Source: JAZDLC01 sp043802345 (GTDB lineage Bacteria; Planctomycetota; B15-G4; JADJEK01). Taken from it: a DNA stretch of 5,635 nt. Within the stretch, counting starts at the first letter, position 1. Each line of letters opens with the position of its first letter. The stretch is from assembly GCA_043802345.1 (NCBI GenBank), contig JAZDLC010000022.1, positions 1 through 5,635 of the forward strand. The letters run 5' to 3'. The translations under genes were made by a program, and so were the position numbers. This document shows positions 1-5,635 of the stretch, piece by piece. The notes under the pieces were generated by a model. The model was not told the DNA's origin, did not search any database, and saw only the letters and a list, made by a program, of their open reading frames with translations.

Positions 1-1701
1 GGTGTAATGATCGATCGCCTGGCTCTCGCGTGTCCACGGGTGGACTGGAACCAGCTTCATGCCGCACAACGGGCAGTCCCCGGATTGATCGAAGAGGACC
101 CCCGCGTGGCTCGGCATGGGACAGACGTACCGCAGCGCACCGCCTTCTGCGGGCTCCGCCGACGAGTTCTGACCTTGCTTCCCGCTCTCCGGGGTCGAGG
201 CAGTGAGGAAGTCGGATGTGTTCTTCAGTCCCGGACTCAACATCTTGAGCGTTGCCTCGCGCAGCCGGCTCTCGGAATCCAGCATGAACTGGCCGCTGAC
301 GACGACGGTCTCCCCCGGAGCCAGGCCGCTGAGCACCTGGCGCTGGTCCCCTTCGGAGCGGAGGCCCGTCTTCACCAAGCGAGGTTCGAACTTTCCCGGC
401 TCCCTCTGCACGAAGACGATCTGCCGTGACCCGGTGTCGATCACGGCCATGGCGGGGACGAGCACGGCCTCGCCGCCGTTCCGGCTGGTCAGCTCGATCG
501 TGGCGTACATCCCCGGCTTCAGTTCATACCCCGGGTTGTGGAACTCCATCCGCACCGGGATCTCGCGCGTGCCCTTTTCCAGGTAGGGATAGATGTACGT
601 GACGTGCCCGCGATAGGTCCGGCCTGGAAGATAGTCGAGCCGCATCAGCGCTACCTGTCCCAGCGAGGTGAACGGCAGATCCGATTCATACACCTTGCCG
701 ATCACCCAGACGTTGGAGAGGTCGGCGATCCTGTACGCCGCCTCCCCGGATTTGAGGAAATCGCCTTCGGTGACGCTGCGGTGCGTGACGATGCCCGTCA
801 TCCGCGCCGTGATGGTCAGGGTCTTGCGGATCTTCCCTTCCTCTTCGATCTGCTTGATCTGCTCATCGGTGATGTCGAAGAACCGCAACCGTTCCCGGGA
901 AGAGTTGGCGCGAGCACGCGCCAGCCCGCTCGCGCGACCCTGGCTGTCGCTGCCGGCCTGCTCCTGGTCCCGCAGCGCGATCAGGTACTCCTCCTGCGCG
1001 CTGAACAGTTCCCGTGAGTACAGTTCGAACAGGGGATCGCCGCGGTGGACCTGAGTTCCCGTCTCCTGCACGTAGACCTTCTCCACCCAGCCGTCCACCT
1101 TGGTCGTGACCGTGCCCAGGCTCTGCTCGTCGTAGTCCACGGTCCCGATCGTGCGCACCACCTTCTCAAGCGGGCCTCGCCGCACCACGTCGTACCTCAG
1201 ACCCATGTTCTGTTCCGTCACCGGGTCGATCCGGATCGTAGGCCCTCCGGCCACATCGTCCTCGTAGACCGGGACCAGGTCCATCCCCATCGGGCTCTTG
1301 CCCGGTTCGTTGCGGATGTAGGCAGGGTCCATCGGCGCGCGCCAGTAGAGAATCTTCCGCCCCTCGCCCGTGCTCCGCGTGTCAGCCACCTTCTCTCCCC
1401 GCGCCTCGAGGATCATGCTGGCCCGGTCCTTGTCCATCGGGGTCAGCTTCATGTCGCATTTGGGACAGAAGCCCGGCTCGTCGCTGATCACCTCGGGATC
1501 CATGCCGCAGGTGTAGAGGGTTTTCGCCACACCCGCCGCCGCGGACGGCTGCCCCATCTCGTGGTCGGGCATGGCGCCTTCGCCCGGACGCAGCCAGTAC
1601 CCGAGCGCCACGCCGGAGAGGAGCGCCACCCCCACCAGCACGAGCGGGCCGGCACGGCCGGCCGTGTGACCCATCGGGACGGAAAGACTCCTTGGTTTCA
1701 C
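1..1701 (-). CDS. Heavy-metal efflux RND periplasmic adaptor subunit, CusB/HlyD-type (3' end beyond window)
   Basis: Periplasmic adaptor that would link an inner-membrane RND metal pump to an outer-membrane channel, most likely for Cu(I)/Ag(I) or a related cation. The frame is open for 567 codons to base 1, so the C-terminus is missing. Visible in order: an N-terminal hydrophobic anchor (about 19-37), a Met/His stretch (44-49, MPDHEM), a Cys-type heavy-metal-binding module (63-88, with YTCGMDPE and CPKCDMKL; C65, C79, C82), and a Cys-less CusB-type Met module (119-146, YWRAPMDP ... GKSPMGMDLVPVY). Then come a lipoyl half (199-232), a helical hairpin (about 233-290), the second lipoyl half (296-342), beta-barrel and membrane-proximal regions (343-480), and a C-terminal Cys module (525-553; C527, C543, C546). 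The GTG start at 1701 is chosen because GGGAG lies 8 bases upstream; GTG at 1716 and ATG at 1674 are alternatives with poorer ribosome sites. The family call is secure. The metal is inferred from the family, and cusB is not assigned as a name because orthology cannot be tested here. Confidence 0.94.
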   Translation of the reverse strand, partial: MKPRSLSVPMGHTAGRAGPLVLVGVALLSGVALGYWLRPGEGAMPDHEMGQPSAAAGVAKTLYTCGMDPEVISDEPGFCPKCDMKLTPMDKDRASMILEARGEKVADTRSTGEGRKILYWRAPMDPAYIRNEPGKSPMGMDLVPVYEDDVAGGPTIRIDPVTEQNMGLRYDVVRRGPLEKVVRTIGTVDYDEQSLGTVTTKVDGWVEKVYVQETGTQVHRGDPLFELYSRELFSAQEEYLIALRDQEQAGSDSQGRASGLARARANSSRERLRFFDITDEQIKQIEEEGKIRKTLTITARMTGIVTHRSVTEGDFLKSGEAAYRIADLSNVWVIGKVYESDLPFTSLGQVALMRLDYLPGRTYRGHVTYIYPYLEKGTREIPVRMEFHNPGYELKPGMYATIELTSRNGGEAVLVPAMAVIDTGSRQIVFVQREPGKFEPRLVKTGLRSEGDQRQVLSGLAPGETVVVSGQFMLDSESRLREATLKMLSPGLKNTSDFLTASTPESGKQGQNSSAEPAEGGALRYVCPMPSHAGVLFDQSGDCPLCGMKLVPVHPWTRESQAIDHYT

Positions 1702-1709
1702 TTTCTTGT

Positions 1710-1714
1710 CTCCC
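1710..1714 (-). promoter_or_regulatory. Ribosome binding site of the metal-efflux adaptor gene
   Basis: GGGAG on the minus strand, 8 bases before the GTG at 1701. It overlaps the alternative GTG at 1716, which itself lacks a good Shine-Dalgarno sequence. This decides the start in favour of 1701. Confidence 0.55.
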
Positions 1715-2049
1715 ACGGTTCTACTCGCTCTCGTCCGGAACCAGGTCGCGGTTTCGTTTCCGCGACAGGCAGGGCAACCGCTATTCCTGCGTTCGCCGCG
1801 GTCACGCTCGACGGCGCCAATCTAGCCGTAGCAGGACCACCACGCCTGCTTCGCATCCTGGTGATTGCAGTCGACCAGCGAGGCATGACCGGAATCCGTT
1901 CATCGCCTCTCCTCGCCCCGAGGTCGAAGGGCTGCAGCCACCCTACGGATGAGGACTACGCAATACAATTCGCGGCACGGGCACGACCCTGGCGCCACGT
2001 CGGACCGCACCATCCTCCGGTCACTCATGATGGACTCCATTCTCTGTAC

Positions 2050-2099
2050 ACGGCTTCAGCCGGCGCCGTCTCCAAAGGAGGCGCCCCGGAGTCAGCCGT
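2050..2099. repeat. Long imperfect inverted repeat (potential stem-loop)
   Basis: The two arms read ACGGCT ... GGCGCC ... CTCC and GGAG ... GGCGCC ... AGCCGT around an AAA loop, so three nested complementary blocks share one centre near 2074-2076. Small offsets between the blocks make bulges. The plus-strand arm also holds a local hairpin, CGGC-TTCA-GCCG, at 2051-2062. The structure can form in RNA from either strand. It is not followed by a T-run on either side, so it is not an obvious intrinsic terminator. It could be a REP-like element, a structured leader or an mRNA-end stabiliser. Confidence 0.55.
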
Positions 2100-2226
2100 C
2101 CCTCGCTCGTGTTGCATGCGGCGTGCCACCAAGAGCGGCTGAGCTTTTTTTCTTGTCGCACAACAAGTTACGGGCTTGCAGCTTGAACCGCCGAAGCGCC
2201 GGGAGCCAGTTTCTGATCTCTCTGCT

Positions 2227-2298
2227 CGCCAGTATCTGGCGTGGTCTCCCTACTGAGGTACATCGCCATCGACCGCAACCAGCCTGGTTCGAGACCGC
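2227..2298. repeat. Cluster of palindromes at the 3' end of the cupin gene
   Basis: Three adjacent inverted repeats are visible: CGCCAG-TAT-CTGGCG (2227-2241), GTGGTCTC (2241-2248) pairing with GAGACCGC (2291-2298, one G-T pair), and AACCAG-C-CTGGTT (2277-2289) nested inside the last. GACCGC also occurs as a direct repeat on both sides of the inner palindrome (2271-2276 and 2293-2298). Read on the minus strand, these follow the cupin stop codon directly, so they may fold in its 3' untranslated region. No T-run follows, so a classical terminator is not supported. Confidence 0.4.
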
Positions 2299-2678
2299 TA
2301 CCCATCACCCGTCGGAACGATCTCAGCCGTTTCAATCATCAGAACAACGGTCCTGTCCGGCGCCCTCGTCCTGTGAACCACGCCTCTCGGAACGACGTAC
2401 CCTTGCTGTGGACCCAGCTCGACTGAATCGCGCCCCTCGACATCGACGATCAGCTTCCCCTCGAGCGTGAAGAAGAACTCGTCGTCCCCGTCATGCTTGT
2501 GCCAGTGGTACTCTCCCTGCAGGATGCCGAGCCGCACCACCGAATCGTTGACCCGGCACAACGTCTGGTTGTACCACCTGTCGGTGCACTTCTCTGCCAA
2601 CGACTTGACGTCCATGAGTTGCAGGGCGTCGTGGAGGACATTCATGTGATTCGCGTACGGGTAGCTTCTCTCACTCAC
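2298..2678 (-). CDS. Small single-domain cupin protein (Cupin_2-like)
   Basis: A 126-residue cytoplasmic protein with both cupin motifs intact. Motif 1 is HWHKHDGDDEFFFTLEG, which fits HxHx4Ex6G, and motif 2 is VPRGVVHRTRAP, which fits PxGxxH. The His and Glu residues expected to hold a metal ion are therefore all present. Length is typical of one-domain cupins, which range from sugar isomerases and dioxygenases to small-molecule sensors, so the substrate cannot be told. An ATG at 2702 abuts the stop of the upstream gene but has no ribosome site. The GTG at 2678 has GGAGG 6 bases upstream and is preferred; ATG at 2645 is a further in-frame option. It is the second gene of a likely two-gene unit, 24 bases after the zinc-ribbon gene. 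Confidence 0.9.
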   Translation of the reverse strand: MSERSYPYANHMNVLHDALQLMDVKSLAEKCTDRWYNQTLCRVNDSVVRLGILQGEYHWHKHDGDDEFFFTLEGKLIVDVEGRDSVELGPQQGYVVPRGVVHRTRAPDRTVVLMIETAEIVPTGDG

Positions 2679-2684
2679 TCTCGA

Positions 2685-2689
2685 CCTCC
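2685..2689 (-). promoter_or_regulatory. Ribosome binding site of the cupin gene
   Basis: A strong GGAGG on the minus strand, 6 bases before the GTG at 2678. It lies inside the reading frame that starts at the ATG at 2702, and so argues that the longer form is not the translated one. Confidence 0.65.
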
Positions 2690-2702
2690 ACTCGGACCCC
2701 AT

Positions 2703-3038
2703 CTACGAGATGCACCGGAAGTCAGGATCCTCATCAAAGAAGCCGGCCTTGCAGTACGGACAAAGTTGGCCATCCAACTGGAAGGTATCGGCAATGTCGC
2801 CCGCCTTGCACTTTGGGCACTCCGCCGTTGGCGCTCGCGAATCGACGTTGAACTTCTCGCCGCAAGCCAGGCAGAGATGCGGAGAGTCGTTGCCGATGCA
2901 CCGTGCCAGCCCCTCGTGGTCCGGGTGGTACGCATACTGCTTCCGGCCCGTCTCGTCGATGTAGTACGGGTTGCCGTCCGACCAGGCCTGGATCGCCCGC
3001 CGGCAGGCAGTACATACGTAGAGTACGCCTTCAGCCAT
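2703..3038 (-). CDS. Small zinc-ribbon protein with four CxxC motifs, function unknown
   Basis: A 111-residue soluble protein with no signal peptide or membrane segment. Four CxxC pairs are visible: C9-C12 (VCTAC), C56-C59 (CLACG), C74-C77 (CPKCK) and C93-C96 (CPYCK), plus single cysteines C47 and C109. The paired spacing suggests two zinc ribbons, the second being C74/C77 with C93/C96. Between the first pairs lies an aromatic and His-rich stretch (NPYYIDETGRKQYAYHPD, about 23-40). It looks like a conserved hypothetical protein; I do not know a function. Zinc binding is inferred from the motifs, and rubredoxin-like iron binding is an alternative. The ATG at 3038 has AGGGA 6 bases upstream. 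The cupin gene follows after 24 bases on the same strand, so the two are probably transcribed together. Confidence 0.85.
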   Translation of the reverse strand: MAEGVLYVCTACRRAIQAWSDGNPYYIDETGRKQYAYHPDHEGLARCIGNDSPHLCLACGEKFNVDSRAPTAECPKCKAGDIADTFQLDGQLCPYCKAGFFDEDPDFRCIS

Positions 3039-3044
3039 TCATCT

Positions 3045-3049
3045 TCCCT
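3045..3049 (-). promoter_or_regulatory. Ribosome binding site of the zinc-ribbon gene
   Basis: AGGGA within a purine-rich run (GGAAGGGAAGATGA) on the minus strand, 6 bases before the ATG at 3038. It is moderate in strength and consistent with the chosen start. Confidence 0.5.
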
Positions 3050-3169
3050 TCCGCATGCCGTGGTGCGCATTCCGTATCCACTGACGAGGAGGGACAGTAG
3101 AGCATGGCGCGGCCGCCGGCCGCAACCAAGGAGGGAGGCACTCCCGGCCTGCCGGGCGGTCGAGTGATC

Positions 3170-3200
3170 GGATTCGGGGTTGGAATCGGTATCGGAATCG
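3170..3200. repeat. Hexamer-phased imperfect tandem repeat (GGAATC-type)
   Basis: Five units of six bases in register: GGATTC, GGGGTT, GGAATC, GGTATC, GGAATC, then G. The second unit is the most diverged. Similar GGNATC runs are known as low-complexity intergenic repeats in several high-GC genomes. The function is unknown, and slippage origin is the simplest reading. Confidence 0.6.
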
Positions 3201-3399
3201 AACCAACTGGGCCAGATCAGGGTTCCGGCATGATGTTGACGTCGGCGATCCCCATTTTCTGGAGAACATCGCTAGAGTCGGTGGCCTCGTTTGCGGTCCC
3301 GATCTCGTTCTGCCTGCTGAAGGGACTCAGGGTTCCTTGGAATACGGCCAGAAACGGCGGAAGCTGAGTTCGGATTCAAACGGCAGACGCTGATCAACC

Positions 3400-3404
3400 G
3401 GAGG
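3400..3404 (+). promoter_or_regulatory. Ribosome binding site of the propeller-repeat gene
   Basis: GGAGG 5 bases before the ATG at 3410. It supports that start over internal ones. Confidence 0.65.
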
Positions 3405-3409
3405 TTCTC

Positions 3410-4876
3410 ATGCCGCTGAACTGCCTGACCCGTCCCGGTGCCACTCTGTTGCTTCTGCTGTTCCTCTCGACGGTGGCCTCCGCGCTCGCCGGGTGGGACT
3501 CGGTTCCTTATCAGTCAAGCGCTCCGATCCACGCGGAGGGGGCGCTCCTCTTGCACGACGACGGCACCGCGGTCCAGGCGTTCTCCGCCTCCACCAGCCG
3601 CTGGACCGCGATCGCCCCGACCGGATCGAACATCCTGGGGACCGGAGACTGGACCGGCCTGGTGGAACTCCCCGACAGACTGGTGGCGTACAGTTCAAGG
3701 CTCAACAGCACCGCCGTCATCGGCGTCTCCAGCAGCCCGGAACTGGTGCTGGTCGGCGACGCGGTGCTGCTCGCCATCGTGCAGGGCGCCACCGGTGGCA
3801 GGATCGCGCACGCCTACAGCGCCGATACGAACAGCTTCAGTTCGATTCCGTACACCCCCACCGGTATCGCCATCTCGGCCGACGTGGCGGTCTCGCGGTT
3901 CGTGATCGTGCTGAGGAGCACCACCGGGATCTACGGCTTCTCCGCCCGGCACGGCGGCTGGGTTCAGTTGACGGCATCCACGACAGGCGGGGAGCCGCAG
4001 GCGGACGGCAACGTCGGCTTGCTGGAGCTTCCGCCTCCCGTCGGCGTAGCGTACGGGACTGCCGCCGCCTTCAGCGGTGTCACGGGAGACTGGAGCGTCT
4101 CCCCTGCCATGTACGCAGGATCGGCCAGGCTCGACCACAACGTGGCGTACGTGGAAGCCACCGACACCGCTGGCCATTTCCGGGCCAGCGCCTACAGCGC
4201 CTACAACGGTCGCTGGATCACCTCGACGGTGGTGCGCACCCTCGCCAGCCAGGGCGTGTACCTCTCGGACAACCATGTCACGCTGCAGAGCATCATGCCG
4301 GCGGAGCCCGGCCTGGAAGCGATAGCGCTACAGTCAGGAAACCGGAACGTGTTCGGGTATTCGGTCCAGCGTGGGAACTGGATCGAGGCGGGGGCGGCGG
4401 CGGGCCCACCGCTGCTGCCACCGGCCGTGGAAGAGAATGTCGGATGGTTTGTCGACTCGGCGGGCGAGCTGTTCGCGCTGGGGTCGCACGGCGATCTCCA
4501 TTCCTGGTACCAGTATCCGAACGGCACCGAGTTCCAGGCGACCGGCCTGGCTCCGATCAGCTCCCCGCCCAGCCCTTTTGGAGTCACCTTTGCAGGCGAT
4601 CCGGGTGAGCAGGTGCTGCTGCTTCTCGCCCTCGCCCCGAACTACCCCGGAATCCAGGTGGGGAGTTGGTTGAACCCGCTCTGTCTCGACCCGGTCTCCC
4701 TGGTCGTGGTCGGCCCGCTGGGAGCGATCGGACCGATCGGCCTCCTCCCGGTGGTCTCGCAGCTCGGCACCCAGCCCGCCCCGGTCTGCGCCCAGATCTG
4801 GCTCCAGGGCGCCTTCACCGGCGGTCCCCTCGGCAAACGACTCGGCATTCGCTGCGAGCCGATGCCGATCTTCTGA
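3410..4876 (+). CDS. Secreted tandem-repeat (beta-propeller-like) protein of unknown function
   Basis: A 488-residue exported protein. Residues 1-27 form a signal peptide: an Arg near the N-terminus, the LLLLLF core, then likely cleavage after ALA27. The body is a tandem repeat of about 41 residues marked by aromatic-Ser followed by Trp: AFSASTSRW (57), AYSSRLNST (93), AYSADTNSF (135), GFSARHGGW (176), AFSGVTGDW (220), AYSAYNGRW (261), GYSVQRGNW (316) and a weaker ALGSHGDLHSW (356). Seven to eight such units suggest a beta-propeller (Kelch- or WD-like geometry), although canonical Kelch or WD motifs are absent. From about 395 there is a distinct hydrophobic Gly/Pro-rich C-terminal domain with C425, C460 and C482, resembling C-terminal domains seen on other secreted proteins of environmental bacteria. 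No membrane anchor or LPXTG motif is seen. The DUF885-family gene follows after 13 bases, so co-expression is likely. The ligand or partner is unknown. Confidence 0.88.
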   Translation: MPLNCLTRPGATLLLLLFLSTVASALAGWDSVPYQSSAPIHAEGALLLHDDGTAVQAFSASTSRWTAIAPTGSNILGTGDWTGLVELPDRLVAYSSRLNSTAVIGVSSSPELVLVGDAVLLAIVQGATGGRIAHAYSADTNSFSSIPYTPTGIAISADVAVSRFVIVLRSTTGIYGFSARHGGWVQLTASTTGGEPQADGNVGLLELPPPVGVAYGTAAAFSGVTGDWSVSPAMYAGSARLDHNVAYVEATDTAGHFRASAYSAYNGRWITSTVVRTLASQGVYLSDNHVTLQSIMPAEPGLEAIALQSGNRNVFGYSVQRGNWIEAGAAAGPPLLPPAVEENVGWFVDSAGELFALGSHGDLHSWYQYPNGTEFQATGLAPISSPPSPFGVTFAGDPGEQVLLLLALAPNYPGIQVGSWLNPLCLDPVSLVVVGPLGAIGPIGLLPVVSQLGTQPAPVCAQIWLQGAFTGGPLGKRLGIRCEPMPIF

Positions 4877-4878
4877 CT

Positions 4879-4884
4879 GGAGAG
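4879..4884 (+). promoter_or_regulatory. Ribosome binding site of the DUF885-family gene
   Basis: GGAGAG 5 bases before the ATG at 4890, in the 13-base gap after the propeller gene's stop. Translation of the two genes from one message is therefore plausible. Confidence 0.6.
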
Positions 4885-4889
4885 TGGAT

Positions 4890-5635
4890 ATGCCAGGAAT
4901 GCTGCTCGCGATCCCGCTGCTCCTGACCTCCATCGTGCTGGCCGGACCGGCCGCTGCGCAGTCGGAGCTGCGTTCGCGGCTGGAGCGGTACCAGGCGGAC
5001 CGCGGCAGCTTGCAGCGGAGCTACGACATTCCGATGTCACACCTCTGCTCGGAGCGGATGAGGAGCTTCTACGAGGGGTGGACCAGGGAGCTCGCGGCGA
5101 TCGACTTCGAACGGCTTTCTCTGGAAGGCCGCGTCGACTTCCTGCTGTTTCGAAATCACCTGGAGGGCCGGCTGGAGAGGCTGGCGTTCGAGGAGCAGCG
5201 CGACCTGCAGGTGGTTCCGCTGGTCCCGTTCTTCGAGACGATCGTCCGACTGGCGGAGGCGCACCTCTGGATGGAACCGATCGACCCGGAGCATGCCGCC
5301 ACGCAACTGGCCGGGTTGGCGAAGCAGATCAGTTCAGCAAGTTCCGAGCTGGAGCAGAAGCTGAAGGATGGCCCGTCCGACTTCCCCCCCACCCTCGCGA
5401 AGCGGGCCGCCGATCGGGTCGCGGAGCTGCGACGGACCCTGAATGAGTGGCGCGCCTTCTACGACGGGTACGATCCTCTTTTCACGTGGTGGGCCCGCCA
5501 CCCCTCAGACGAGGCCGAGCGGGCTCTCTCCGGCTACGAGGGGTTCTTGCGGGACCGATTGGCCGGAAAGCAGGGAGCGGACGACCCCGTGATTGGCGAC
5601 CCGATCGGGCGGGAAGCGCTGCTGGCGGATCTGGC
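4890..5635 (+). CDS. Secreted DUF885-family protein, N-terminal part (runs off the right edge)
   Basis: 248 complete codons are visible and the frame is still open at the edge. Residues 1-23 are a signal peptide (LLAIPLLLTSIVLAGPAAA, cleavage probably before Q24), so the protein is exported. The mature part is mostly charged alpha helix. Segments typical of the DUF885 family are FYEGWTRELAAIDFERLSLE (60-79), GRVDFLLFRNHLE (80-92) and DDPVIGDPIGREALLADL (231-248). Full members usually run to roughly 550-600 residues, and many carry an HExxxGHH-type metal-binding motif in the C-terminal half, consistent with a zinc peptidase-like fold; that half is outside the window, so catalytic ability cannot be judged. 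The ATG at 4890 has a good ribosome site; an in-frame ATG at 4899 is possible but less well placed. It lies 13 bases after the secreted propeller gene. Confidence 0.85.
   Translation, partial: MPGMLLAIPLLLTSIVLAGPAAAQSELRSRLERYQADRGSLQRSYDIPMSHLCSERMRSFYEGWTRELAAIDFERLSLEGRVDFLLFRNHLEGRLERLAFEEQRDLQVVPLVPFFETIVRLAEAHLWMEPIDPEHAATQLAGLAKQISSASSELEQKLKDGPSDFPPTLAKRAADRVAELRRTLNEWRAFYDGYDPLFTWWARHPSDEAERALSGYEGFLRDRLAGKQGADDPVIGDPIGREALLADL

Larger units (their letters stand above)
1702..2297. other. Gene-poor spacer between the cupin and metal-efflux adaptor genes
   Basis: Nearly 600 bases without a convincing coding region. Long open frames on the plus strand here are rich in Arg, Pro, Ser and His with no domain signature, and look like GC-driven open frames. 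What it does hold: an imperfect inverted repeat at 2050-2099, small palindromes near the cupin stop (2227-2298), a perfect 10-base palindrome GGCTGCAGCC at 1930-1939, a T7 tract at 2145-2151 without a preceding hairpin, and two short minus-strand ORFs (1900-2028 and 1802-1903) that overlap by ATGA. The promoter of the efflux adaptor gene probably lies here, but no clear -35/-10 pair could be picked out. Confidence 0.6.
3039..3409. other. Divergent intergenic region between the zinc-ribbon and propeller genes
   Basis: This 371-base spacer lies between genes pointing away from each other, so it should carry promoters for both transcripts, although none could be assigned by eye. It holds GC-rich hairpins GCGGCC-GCC-GGCCGC (3109-3123) and CCCGGC-CT-GCCGGG (3143-3156, flanked by CACTC/GAGTG at 3139-3143 and 3162-3166), and a hexamer repeat at 3170-3200. 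The plus-strand open frame at 3104-3367 has no good ribosome site and no recognisable content. A minus-strand open stretch at 3217-3375 without a usual start codon looks more protein-like and could be a gene remnant. Confidence 0.5.

Noticed and set aside
1930..1939. Perfect palindrome GGCTGCAGCC as a metal-regulator operator
   Set aside because: Ten-base GC-rich palindromes are common at this composition, and it does not match the CueR or CopY/BlaI operator patterns I know.
1045..2142. Long plus-strand open frame (365 codons)
   Set aside because: Most of it is antisense to the clear CusB-type adaptor frame, and the product is His/Arg/Pro-rich with no domain. Its length is a by-product of GC-rich codon use on the other strand.
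2145..2151. T7 tract as a rho-independent terminator on the plus strand
   Set aside because: No stable GC hairpin ends directly before it, and no plus-strand gene precedes it. The nearby inverted repeat at 2050-2099 is about 45 bases away.
2285..2300. GGTTCGAGACC resembling a tRNA T-arm
   Set aside because: The flanking bases do not form the 5-bp T stem, and no acceptor or anticodon stems are found around it.
3104..3367. Plus-strand open frame of 87 codons upstream of the propeller gene
   Set aside because: There is no well-spaced ribosome site, it spans the hexamer repeat and GC hairpins, and it has no recognisable content.
3493..4608. Plus-strand open frame of 371 codons inside the propeller gene
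   Set aside because: It is Arg/Gly-rich with no signal peptide or repeats, whereas the overlapping frame at 3410-4876 has a signal peptide, regular repeats and a ribosome site.
4334..4933. Minus-strand open frame of 199 codons
   Set aside because: It is antisense to the propeller gene and the start of the DUF885 gene, without a recognisable domain.

Overview
The window is a high-GC bacterial segment holding five genes: three on the minus strand in the left half and two on the plus strand in the right half. The GC-rich codon use, Gram-negative envelope proteins (a CusB-type periplasmic adaptor and two exported proteins) and a secreted repeat protein suggest a diderm environmental bacterium. 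The flavour recalls Acidobacteriota, Planctomycetota, Gemmatimonadota or candidate phyla such as Eisenbacteria. There is no marker gene here, so that placement is only an impression.

Left part (1-1701, minus strand): the N-terminal 567 residues of a membrane-anchored periplasmic adaptor of a heavy-metal RND efflux pump (CusB/HlyD family). It runs off the left edge and carries several heavy-metal-binding modules, one Cys-type at each end of the visible protein and a Met-type CusB module between. The pump gene itself (CusA-like) would be expected further left, but is not visible.

Middle (1702-2297): about 600 bases with no convincing gene. It contains a long imperfect inverted repeat (2050-2099), a cluster of small palindromes just downstream of the cupin gene (2227-2298), and two tiny overlapping minus-strand ORFs with good ribosome sites that may or may not be real.

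Next (2298-3038, minus strand): a two-gene unit, a four-CxxC zinc-ribbon protein followed after 24 bases by a small single-domain cupin with intact metal-binding motifs. A 371-base divergent spacer (3039-3409) follows, holding a hexamer-phased repeat and GC-rich hairpins. It presumably carries the promoters for both directions.

Right part (3410-5635, plus strand): a two-gene exported-protein unit. The first encodes a secreted 488-residue protein with seven to eight tandem blades built around an aromatic-Ser ... Trp motif (beta-propeller-like) plus a separate hydrophobic C-terminal domain. After 13 bases comes the N-terminal half of a secreted DUF885-family protein that runs off the right edge. 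The tight spacing and the shared export signals suggest that they are co-expressed. No mobile element, CRISPR array, tRNA or rRNA was seen.
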